This document shows positions 25,733 to 36,152 of a DNA stretch of 64,000 nucleotides, in pieces; within the stretch, counting starts at the first letter, position 1; each line of letters opens with the position of its first letter. The notes beneath the pieces were generated by a model. It was not told the origin of the DNA, made no database searches, and saw nothing but the letters and a program-made list of their open reading frames with translations. Location: assembly GCF_004005565.1 (NCBI RefSeq), contig NZ_SADD01000017.1, positions 1 through 64,000 of the forward strand, in the 5' to 3' direction. Origin of the DNA: Lujinxingia sediminis. Its GTDB lineage: Bacteria > Myxococcota_A > Bradymonadia > Bradymonadales > Bradymonadaceae. The position numbers and the translations under genes were made by a program.

Positions 25733-25978
25733 GCGGAGCGCACGCGTCGACCGGTAGATTGCTTGCCTCTGGCCAGATGCGCTTAGGTTGGCGCCCGTCA
25801 ATCCCGCACACACGAGCAGCATGGCGTCGGGACTCCCCCTGGCTTGCATCCGGGCCGCCTTGCTGCCCGGGCCTCGATGACCTAGAAAGGGCGTTTGGCC
25901 GCCCGCGTCGGTGGGCCAGCCCCACCTCTGAAGAACCCAAGACATTCAACCTGACTGACCCTGTGTAGGACACCTTTT

Positions 25979-26602
25979 ATGGAAGATTCCAAACGCCATC
26001 TCATCGTCACCCAGGGTGACATCACGCTGATCTCGATGCCCGAGGGGGCTCTGGTCAACCCGTCGAATACCGGGCTGATCCTCAACAGCGGCGGCAGCAG
26101 CGACAACACCGTGAGCAACGCGATCGCGCGCCGCGGCGGTCCTTTTATGCAGCAGACCCTGCATATGACGCGCAGCGGGCTGCGCAACAACCGTCTGGAG
26201 CCGGGCCGCGCCGTCGCCACCGAAGCCGGTCAGCTTCCGGTCAAGCGCCTGATTCACGTCTCGATCGTGGGCGCCAAGAAGATCAACGCTCGCCTGATCT
26301 CCAATGCGATCCTCAACGCGTACGATTTGGCCGACGAGCTGGAGCTCAAAGCGGTGGCATTTCCGGCGATCGGCTTGCAGATGGGCGGCATTACGCTGGA
26401 AGAGTTCATGGACATCTTCTGGCGGATCACCGGCGAGGAGCTCCCGCGTCTCAAACACGTGCGTCAGGTCTACCTCTGCCTCTTCAGTGGCGAGGAGTAC
26501 GAGGCCGGAAGCGCATACGCCGAGAAGAACGTCGATGAGCTTCCGGAGTCGATCGACCTGGAGATCAGCGAATCGGGCTTTGCGCGCGGGCTCTTTGGTT
26601 GA
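25979..26602 (+). CDS. Macro-domain protein
   Basis: A 207-residue protein made of a single macro domain, the fold that binds ADP-ribose and related nucleotides. Visible features are IVTQGDITLISMPEGALVNPSNTGLIL, the glycine-rich GGSSDNTVSNAIARRGG, and KRLIHVSIVG, with the hydrolase-type GDI and N-P-S-N segments in place. It might remove ADP-ribose from proteins or act on other nucleotides. Its TGA overlaps the ATG of the mevalonate kinase gene by one base, so translation is coupled; whether macro-domain activity relates to isoprenoid synthesis is unknown. AGGA lies nine bases before the start. Confidence 0.78.
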   Translation: MEDSKRHLIVTQGDITLISMPEGALVNPSNTGLILNSGGSSDNTVSNAIARRGGPFMQQTLHMTRSGLRNNRLEPGRAVATEAGQLPVKRLIHVSIVGAKKINARLISNAILNAYDLADELELKAVAFPAIGLQMGGITLEEFMDIFWRITGEELPRLKHVRQVYLCLFSGEEYEAGSAYAEKNVDELPESIDLEISESGFARGLFG

Positions 26603-27519
26603 TGGGCGAGGCGGCTGAGGGGCGCGGACGAGGCAAGTTGATCCTCTTTGGGGAGCACGCCGTGGTGCACGGCTATGCGGCGGTGGCCTGCGGGCTGCCG
26701 CTGGGCGCGGTGGCGTGTGTGCGCCGGGGGCACTCGGAGTCGTTTCGCGTGGATCATCCCGCCGGGAGCTTTGAGGCCGAGGGCAAGGTGCTTGAGGCCG
26801 CGCGCGGCATCGTGGCGCGCTTCGGGCTCCGGCTCGAGGAGCTCGACGGCTTTGTGCGTCTGGAAGTCCCGGTGGGCGCGGGGATGGGGAGCTCGGCGGC
26901 GCTGGCCGTGGCGCTGGCCCGCGCCGCGCAAAAGCTCTCAGGGCGCGGCGACGCGCAGACCGTCGAGGAGGCGGTGAGCTTTGCCGAGGGTCTTTTTCAC
27001 GGCAAAGCCTCGGGCATCGATCAGAGCGCGGCGTTGGGTGGCGGGGTGTTTGCGTTTAAGCGCGACGGTGCAGGAGGCCCCCCGACCATCGAGCCTGTGC
27101 GCGCGCCGACGCTCCGGCTGGTGGTGGCTCAGGTGGCCCCCTCGGCCTCCACCGCCGAGATGGTGGCGTCGGTGAGTGCGCTGGCCGAGCGGCGCAGCTC
27201 GACGGCGGCCATCTTCGAGGCCATCGGGCAGGTTGCCACCGAGGGTCGCCAGGCGCTGGAAGCCGGCGATCTTCAGGCGGTCGGGGAACTTATGAACATC
27301 AACCAGGGGTTACTCGCAGCGCTGGGCGTGTCGATCCCTGCGATCGACGAGGCCTGCCGTCTTGCACGCGACGCCGGCGCATCGGGCGTGAAGCTGACCG
27401 GCGCCGGAGGTGGCGGTTGTGTCGTGGCGCTGGGCCCCGATGAGGCTACAACCCGGGCGATACAGGAGGGCTGGGAGGTGCGCGGCTGGCCCGTCTACAC
27501 CTTCACCCTCGAGAGCTAA
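26602..27519 (+). CDS. mvk: Mevalonate kinase
   Basis: Phosphorylates mevalonate at the 5-OH in the mevalonate route to isopentenyl diphosphate. The 305-residue GHMP kinase has KLILFGEHAVVHGYAAVA at the N-terminus, the ATP-binding VPVGAGMGSSAALAVALARA, GKASGIDQSAALGGG with the catalytic Asp, and the C-terminal KLTGAGGGGCVVAL. The start ATG at 26602 overlaps the preceding macro-domain stop. The diphosphomevalonate decarboxylase gene follows nine bases later; phosphomevalonate kinase and HMG-CoA enzymes are not in this window. Confidence 0.93.
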   Translation: MGEAAEGRGRGKLILFGEHAVVHGYAAVACGLPLGAVACVRRGHSESFRVDHPAGSFEAEGKVLEAARGIVARFGLRLEELDGFVRLEVPVGAGMGSSAALAVALARAAQKLSGRGDAQTVEEAVSFAEGLFHGKASGIDQSAALGGGVFAFKRDGAGGPPTIEPVRAPTLRLVVAQVAPSASTAEMVASVSALAERRSSTAAIFEAIGQVATEGRQALEAGDLQAVGELMNINQGLLAALGVSIPAIDEACRLARDAGASGVKLTGAGGGGCVVALGPDEATTRAIQEGWEVRGWPVYTFTLES

Positions 27520-27527
27520 AGGACACC

Positions 27528-28568
27528 ATGTTTGCCTTTCCCCCTTACAACACCTCGACGCCTCCGATGGAGGCGACGGCCTTTGCCCACCCCAACATCG
27601 CGCTGGTGAAGTACTGGGGCAAACGCGACACCGAGCTCAACCTGCCGGTGGCCGGAAGCCTCTCTCTGACCCTGGGGGGCCTCTCCACCACCACACGGGT
27701 GCGCTACCGCGAGGATATCAATCGCGACATCGTCATCCTCGACGGCAAAGAGTTGCGTCAGGGCAGCCGCGCCTACCAGCGGGTCGTCGAGTTTGTGCAG
27801 CTGGTGCGCAATGAGTCCAACCACGACTATTTTGCCGAGGTGGAGACATCCAACGACTTCCCCACTGCGGCCGGGCTGGCGTCTTCGGCCTCGGGTTTTG
27901 CGGCGCTGGCGTTGGCAGCGACGTCGGCCGCCGGGCTGCATCTTCTCGATGAGCAGCTCTCGGCGCTGGCGAGGCGCGGATCGGGCTCGGCAGCGCGCTC
28001 GATCTACGGCGGTTTTGCCGAGATGCGCCGCGGCAGCCGCAAAGATGGGCACGACGCTTTTGCGGTGCCCATCGCCGGACCGGAGCATTGGGACCTGCGC
28101 TGCGTGGTGGCTGTGACCACCCAGGGTGAGAAAGAGATCAGCTCCACCGAGGGCATGCTGCGCACCCAGGAGAGTTCGCCGCTCTTTAAACCCTGGGCCG
28201 ACACGGTTGCGGGCGACATTGTAGAGGCCACCGCGGCCATTCAGGCCCGCGACTTCCAGGCGTTGGGACGCGTCGCTGAGCGCTCCTGCCTGGGCATGCA
28301 TGCGAGCGCGATGGCCGCCGACCCCGGGGTGATCTACTGGAACCCCACCACCCTGGAGCTCATCCACCGGGTGCGGCGTGCGCGGCGCGACGGGTTGCAG
28401 GTCTTCTTGACGATCGACGCTGGCCCGCACGTCAAAGTCTTCTGCCCGGCGCGGGAACTCTCGGCGGTGCGCTCGGTGTTGGGGCAAATCGGCGGCGTCA
28501 CCGACCTGATCGTCGCTCGCCCCGGTGAGGGTGCCGCGCTGGTCGCCACCGAGACGGTTGACGCCTAA
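27528..28568 (+). CDS. mvaD: Diphosphomevalonate decarboxylase
   Basis: Converts mevalonate-5-diphosphate to isopentenyl diphosphate with ATP and loss of CO2. The 346-residue GHMP-superfamily protein shows AFAHPNIALVKYWGKRD, LPVAGSLSLTL, TSNDFPTAAGLASSASGFAALA (ATP loop), RRGSGSAARSIYGGFAEM and LTIDAGPHVKVF, all diagnostic. AAAGGA lies directly upstream of the ATG. With mvk it forms a two-gene mevalonate cluster, which is unusual for bacteria in general but known in Myxococcota-related lineages. Confidence 0.94.
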   Translation: MFAFPPYNTSTPPMEATAFAHPNIALVKYWGKRDTELNLPVAGSLSLTLGGLSTTTRVRYREDINRDIVILDGKELRQGSRAYQRVVEFVQLVRNESNHDYFAEVETSNDFPTAAGLASSASGFAALALAATSAAGLHLLDEQLSALARRGSGSAARSIYGGFAEMRRGSRKDGHDAFAVPIAGPEHWDLRCVVAVTTQGEKEISSTEGMLRTQESSPLFKPWADTVAGDIVEATAAIQARDFQALGRVAERSCLGMHASAMAADPGVIYWNPTTLELIHRVRRARRDGLQVFLTIDAGPHVKVFCPARELSAVRSVLGQIGGVTDLIVARPGEGAALVATETVDA

Positions 28569-28740
28569 TGCCGACACGTCTCTGACGTGAATTCAAACCC
28601 TTCACGGGGGGGGCCGGCCCCCGGTTGACACCGGCCGGCGGCGAGGGTCAGATTGCCGCCACCCGAACGTGCTTACCTGTTGTGCGCCTCGCTTTTGTGG
28701 CGAGCGTGATGGACTGGACGTACCTGTCGCCCCGAGCCTT

Positions 28741-31358
<2,618 letters not shown>

Positions 31359-31362
<4 letters not shown>

Positions 31363-32522
31363 GGCGCACGCAGCGTGAGGTAGGCAAGCGCGGCGACGAC
31401 CAGCACGATGATCACCGCAACCCGGGGCCACCTCAGCCCGGCGCGGGCTTCCTCAGCGCGCTCTTCTGCACGAACCACCGCAGAGCCCTCGGCTAAAGCC
31501 GAGGGCTCGCTTGTTTCTGCGGGCTCCTCGCGCGCCACGCTGATCAGCGGCCCCGACGAGAGGTGGCTCTTGAGCGCGCGATTTTTCTCAGGATTCTCCA
31601 TCTCCAACCCCAGCCAGGGCGCCGGCAGCATGACCATGCCAAAGCCCTTCTGCTCGCGGGTGGGAAGCTCATCCAGGCTCAAATAACGCCGAAAAATCTC
31701 GGCGCGCCCAAAACGTTTCTTGGCCAGGGGTTGCAGCGTACGCGCCAGCAGCAGAGTGATGCCGGGCATCGCCAGCGCCTCAATGCGCTCATACGCCGTG
31801 AAGCTCAGCGGGCTCTCCACCCGCGCGCGAGGCTCCTCGCCGCTGAGCAAAAAGCTCATCAGGGCGCCGGCGCCGTAGATGTCAGCTGCGGCGCGCAGCA
31901 TCGTGCCGGAGGTCTCTTCGCGAACCTCCGGGGCGGTATAGGCCGGGTGGGTATTGAGCTGCCAGGGCTTGAGCTTGACGCCTTTGCTCACCACACAGCC
32001 CGGGAGCTGAGCGCGCAGGGTGTCGTCGCCCTGAAGGACAAAACGCCGCGGGTCAAAGTCGCGCCAGTAATAGCCGGCCTGATGCGTGGCCACGAGCAGG
32101 TCGCCGAGCTGCGCCATGATCGTAAGCGCGAGTTCCGCGGGCATGCCCTCCGGCCAGCGCGTCTGCACGGCCTCAAAAAGCGTGGGCCCCTCGCAGCGTT
32201 CGATCACCAGGAGCGGCTCCCCCGCCCCGCCCGGCCCTTCTTTAATGTCCAGCAGCTCGATCTTACGCGCGACCACCCCGCCCTCGGAGAGCGCGTCGAG
32301 GTAGTCGGCCAGGTGGCTGAGCTGCTCACGACGCGTGGCGACGTAGGCCACATCATTAAGGCGAGCCTCATCGTAGCTGAGCGCCAGGCCGAGATGTTCG
32401 CGCCCGGCGCCCGCTTCGGCGATGGCGACGATCTGCAGCTCGTCGCGCTCCTCGCGCAGCGCAAGCGCCTGAAAGCCCGTGGGCTGGTCGTGGATGTCGA
32501 TGAGGGCCGGGGTGTCGTCCAT
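31359..32522 (-). CDS. Tail-anchored Ser/Thr pseudokinase-like protein
   Basis: A 387-residue protein with a degenerate protein-kinase C-lobe. WRDFDPRRFVL near residue 152 replaces HRDLKPENIML, PAYTAPEV stands for the APE motif, and AADIYGAGALMSFLLSG for the DxxSxG helix F. The DFG motif and a glycine loop are not visible, so catalysis is doubtful; it probably works as a scaffold or regulator. The last 20 residues (VAVIIVLVVAALAYLTL) form a single C-terminal membrane anchor. The start at 32522 is favoured by GAGAG spacing over the ATG at 32528. A perfect 12-bp inverted repeat lies within the coding sequence at 31483-31508. Confidence 0.7.
31483..31508. repeat. REP-like palindrome inside the pseudokinase gene
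   Basis: GAGCCCTCGGCT and AGCCGAGGGCTC (12 bases each) form a perfect inverted repeat around AA. It encodes part of the linker before the membrane anchor. Palindromes of this form often occur as dispersed REP-like elements, but only one copy is seen here. Confidence 0.55.
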
Positions 32523-32738
32523 GGTCATGCTCTCGGTGGTGATACGGATCGCCGCGCGAGGCAGCGTCTGATACGGGCGGCGACCATACTCTCCCGCGCG
32601 CAGGAGGCAACTGCCATGCGGCGAGGCGTCGCAGGTTGGACGGGATAATGTTCAGGTTGTTGCGCGCCGCCTTGCCTGCTGACTTTTGCGGCTGATACTT
32701 TCGTACGCGACGACCACCCAACAACTCGGAGCACATCG

Positions 32739-33995
32739 ATGAGGGCATCTCCCCACGCTCGCCAGCGCCTGGCGGTCCCCCTGATGACGGCCATCTTGAG
32801 TGGTGGTGCGGTGCTAAGCGGCACGCCGGAGCTTCGCGCCGAGGAGGAGGTCTGCGGGGGCTGGGAGGTCGGCCACCAGGTCGCCCAGATCAACGATGCG
32901 CGCCTGGCCGAATCCTCCGGGCTCGCCGCCGGCTGGCGAAACCCCGAGGTCCTCTGGACCCATAACGACTCCGGCGACCGTGCCCGCCTCTTCGCCCTTA
33001 CCACATCTCCCTCCGACGAGACCGACGCCTCCCCGATCCTCACCGAACTCACCCTGGAGGGCATCGAAAACGTCGACTGGGAAGATGTGGCGATCGGCCC
33101 CTGCGCCGCCGGCAGCGACGCGTCGTGCATCTATGTGGCTGATACTGGAGATAACCTCAAAGAGCGCGAGGAGGTTGTGATCTACAGGTTTGAGGAGCCG
33201 CTTCTGGATGATACGCCCCCCACCCGACTCAACCTCAGCGAAGGCATCTCCTCGCAACGCTTCACCTATGAGGGAGGCCCCCGCGATGCGGAAGCCCTGC
33301 TCGTCGATCCTCAGAGCGCCGCGATCTTCATCATCGAAAAAGTCGACGAGGCCTCAAGCCGGGTCTTCGAGCTCTCCGGCGCGTTCGAAGATAACGCCGT
33401 GATTGAGGCGCAGCCTGTGGCCACATTGACCCTGGCCGAAACCCTCAGCTTTGGCCGCATGGTCACCGCCGCCGATGTGGCGCCTGACGGGCGCTCCTTT
33501 TCGCTGCGAACCTACACTCACCTCTACACCTACTGTGCCCCCGGTGGTGCTCTGCGCCAGGCGTTTGAGAGCGAACCTCAACGCCGCTTCGTCACCCCGG
33601 GCACCCTTCAGGGTGAGGCCCTGACCTACGCCCGTGATGGCGAATCAATATGGCTCACCAGCGAGCGCCTTCCCGCCCCGCTGCTGCGTGTTTCACGCGC
33701 TGATCCATCCCCCCGGCCAGTCCCCGCCGATACAGACACCGCCTCCGATTCGGCTGACCTCTCGGAGGACGCCGGTTCGGACACTGCCGAGAACAATCGC
33801 GACGCAGGTGACGACGATGACCTTCGCGACGCGACCGACGCATCGCGTTCGACACGAAGTGAAGGATGTTCGACGCTCGCCAGCGCGCCTTCCTCCGGCT
33901 ATGTTCCGGGATGGATTCTCGGTCTTGTGATGGTTGCAGGACTGCGCGATATCTTCCGCCGTCTCGCGACACGCACTCCCCTGCCTATGCGATAG
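32739..33995 (+). CDS. Exported propeller-like protein with MYXO-CTERM-like C-terminus
   Basis: A 418-residue protein with a signal peptide (to about residue 35). The body has ESSGLAAGWRNPEVLWTHNDSGDRARLFAL, ENVDWEDVAIGPC and CIYVADTGDNLKEREEVVIYRFEEP, a family of exported beta-propeller-like proteins seen in actinobacteria and myxobacteria whose function is unknown. After an Asp/Ser/Thr-rich linker, the C-terminus has one Cys (EGCS), a hydrophobic helix (YVPGWILGLVMVAGL) and basic residues (RR), which fits a MYXO-CTERM-type sorting tail. It is six bases upstream of the Ser/Thr kinase gene. CGGAG lies seven bases before the ATG. Confidence 0.68.
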   Translation: MRASPHARQRLAVPLMTAILSGGAVLSGTPELRAEEEVCGGWEVGHQVAQINDARLAESSGLAAGWRNPEVLWTHNDSGDRARLFALTTSPSDETDASPILTELTLEGIENVDWEDVAIGPCAAGSDASCIYVADTGDNLKEREEVVIYRFEEPLLDDTPPTRLNLSEGISSQRFTYEGGPRDAEALLVDPQSAAIFIIEKVDEASSRVFELSGAFEDNAVIEAQPVATLTLAETLSFGRMVTAADVAPDGRSFSLRTYTHLYTYCAPGGALRQAFESEPQRRFVTPGTLQGEALTYARDGESIWLTSERLPAPLLRVSRADPSPRPVPADTDTASDSADLSEDAGSDTAENNRDAGDDDDLRDATDASRSTRSEGCSTLASAPSSGYVPGWILGLVMVAGLRDIFRRLATRTPLPMR

Positions 33996-34001
33996 TTGCT
34001 T

Positions 34002-36008
34002 ATGCGTGACACCCCGGTCATTCCTCCTTCCGAGGATACGCTCACCCAACCCGGCCCGGCGAGTTCCGAGGCCGAGCCGACCCGTGCTCTGGACGCGGAT
34101 GCGGCGGACCGACTCGTCGAAGCAGGTTCCCAGCCCGAGGTTGGGCTCGATCGTGACAGCGCCCCGAGCGTGGAGGCTGAGCCCTCGACGCGAGCGGGCT
34201 CCCTGAGCAAAGGCAGCCTGATTGCCGGGCGCTACCGTCTCGATCGCCCGCTGGGTGACGGGGGCATGGGGCAGGTCTACCGCGCCGAGCACGTGCTGAT
34301 GCGCAAGACCGTTGCCCTCAAAGTCCTGCACGCCGAGCTCACCGAAAACAAAGAGGTTGTGGCCCGCTTCCAGCGCGAAGCTCAAGCCGCGGCGCTCCTC
34401 GACAGCCCCCACGTCTGCCAGGCGACCGATTTTGGCCAGACCGACGATGGCGAGTTCTTCCTGGTCATGGAGTACCTCGAAGGCCAGACCCTGCACGAGG
34501 CGATGGCGCTGGGAAAGATGCCCCTGGTGCGCGCCGCGCATATCGCTCGCCAGATCGCCTCTGCGCTCGGCCAGGCCCACGCTCACGGCATCGTGCATCG
34601 CGACCTAAAGCCCGAAAACATCATGCTCGTCGATCGCGAGGGCGCCCCGGACTTCGTCAAGATCATGGACTTCGGCATCGCCCGCATCTCCATGGGCGAG
34701 GAAGCTGGTGCCGACAAACCCACGCGACTTACCCGTAAGGGCATGGTCTACGGCACGCCGCACTACATGGCCCCCGAGCAAATCGCCGGTGCCGAGGTCG
34801 ACGCTCGCGCCGATCTCTACGCCCTGGGCGTGGTCTTGTTCGAAATGCTCACCGGCCAGCCCCCCTACGATGACGACAATGTTGCGCGGCTGATGGGCAA
34901 ACACGTCACGCACCCGATCCCCACCCTACGCGAGCGCTGCCCGGAGGTGGCATTTCCCCAGGCGGCCGAACGCCTCATCGCGCGCCTTCTCGCAAAAGAT
35001 GCCGACGCCCGCCCGGAGAGCGCTGAGGCACTCATTGAGACGATCGATACGCTCAACGACAGCCCCCTCACCGCGGCCATCGCCCCCATTGCCACAGCGG
35101 CGGCCAGCGCCGCTGGCGACTCTCTCAGCTCGCTGGGTCAGCGCGCCATCGACGTCAGCGGCCCCCTGCGTCATCGCGTCATCAAGGCCAGCGAGCCCCT
35201 GCGCGAGCGCTGGCGCACCGAAGTTCTCCCCCGCTGGAAGGCCCTCTCCGCGGATGAGCAGCGCCTTGTGCGCGGCCTGGCCATCGGCGCGCTGGTGATG
35301 CTCGTCTCCATCCTCGCGCTGACCATCTACGTCGTCAGCGGCGAAAGCCGCGCCCAGCGCCAGACCGAAGCCTCCCGCGAAGCCCTGATGGAAGATCCGC
35401 AGGTGCTCGAAGCCATCGCCGCAGCCCGAACCGGCGATCGCAGAGCCCTGGAAGCGCTGCTCCTTCAAAACCCCGATGACGCCGATCTTCGCTACCTGGC
35501 CTTGATGGCCGACCTGCATGTCGACCGCGAGGTCGATCTGCTCGAAGAGTCGCGCTCCATCGTAGCCGCCGATGAGCGCTATGCCCACGATCCGGCGCTG
35601 GTCGACGAAGTCGTCGCCCGTTTCGCTGCCGGTAGCGACGACGCCGCGACCTGGCTCAGAGATCATCTCACCTCGACGTCTCGCTCGGCCATCGCGCGCG
35701 TAGCCAGCCAGGGCGAGCGCGCCTCGCTTCGCCGGCGCGCCCACGCTTTTCTGGAGGAAGCTGACGCCCTGGACGACCTGGAGCGTTGGGAACGCCTGGG
35801 CGTCGAGCTGCGCGTGGCCGGAAACTGCGAGGACTACAAAGAAAAGATCGATGCGATCGTCGACCTCGATGACCCTCGCGCTCGCCCCACCCTCCAGGCG
35901 ATGAGCGACTCTCCTAAAGTCGGTTGCGGATTTCTCAACCGGCGCGATTGCATCGCGTGCGTGCGCGACGACCTTAAACGCGCCTTAGAAGTCCTTCCGG
36001 AGCCCTGA
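34002..36008 (+). CDS. Transmembrane Ser/Thr protein kinase
   Basis: A 668-residue Hanks-type kinase. An acidic N-terminal 70 residues precede the kinase domain with glycine loop LGDGGMGQVY (about 84-93), VALKVL lysine, catalytic HRDLKPEN (about 199-206), DFG (about 223) and GTPHYMAPEQ, so it should be active. A membrane helix lies at about 424-448 (LAIGALVMLVSILALTIYVV). The extracytoplasmic C-terminal 220 residues are helical, without PASTA or other known sensor domains, and have four Cys at the end. It starts at ATG 34002 (a TTG at 33996 is possible) and follows the upstream gene by six bases, suggesting co-transcription. Confidence 0.9.
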   Translation: MRDTPVIPPSEDTLTQPGPASSEAEPTRALDADAADRLVEAGSQPEVGLDRDSAPSVEAEPSTRAGSLSKGSLIAGRYRLDRPLGDGGMGQVYRAEHVLMRKTVALKVLHAELTENKEVVARFQREAQAAALLDSPHVCQATDFGQTDDGEFFLVMEYLEGQTLHEAMALGKMPLVRAAHIARQIASALGQAHAHGIVHRDLKPENIMLVDREGAPDFVKIMDFGIARISMGEEAGADKPTRLTRKGMVYGTPHYMAPEQIAGAEVDARADLYALGVVLFEMLTGQPPYDDDNVARLMGKHVTHPIPTLRERCPEVAFPQAAERLIARLLAKDADARPESAEALIETIDTLNDSPLTAAIAPIATAAASAAGDSLSSLGQRAIDVSGPLRHRVIKASEPLRERWRTEVLPRWKALSADEQRLVRGLAIGALVMLVSILALTIYVVSGESRAQRQTEASREALMEDPQVLEAIAAARTGDRRALEALLLQNPDDADLRYLALMADLHVDREVDLLEESRSIVAADERYAHDPALVDEVVARFAAGSDDAATWLRDHLTSTSRSAIARVASQGERASLRRRAHAFLEEADALDDLERWERLGVELRVAGNCEDYKEKIDAIVDLDDPRARPTLQAMSDSPKVGCGFLNRRDCIACVRDDLKRALEVLPEP

Positions 36009-36152
36009 TCGTTACCCCTTAGTGCCGGTGAGACAGACCCTCGCACATGTAGGACGGTTCACCACCCTCAGTTGCGCCTCGGTCGCCCGCTCGCTAGACT
36101 CTGAGCTATTCACACGCTGTTTTCTGACAACGTTCTGACGGGAGCCTGACGC

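Noticed and set aside
26602-28568. Complete mevalonate pathway operon
   Set aside because: Only mevalonate kinase and diphosphomevalonate decarboxylase are present; phosphomevalonate kinase and the HMG-CoA enzymes are not in the window.
28600-28660. Promoter TTGACA at 28625 before clpB
   Set aside because: The -10 position (TCAGAT) matches only 3 of 6 bases and the hexamer lies within a GC-rich hairpin, so the match may be chance.
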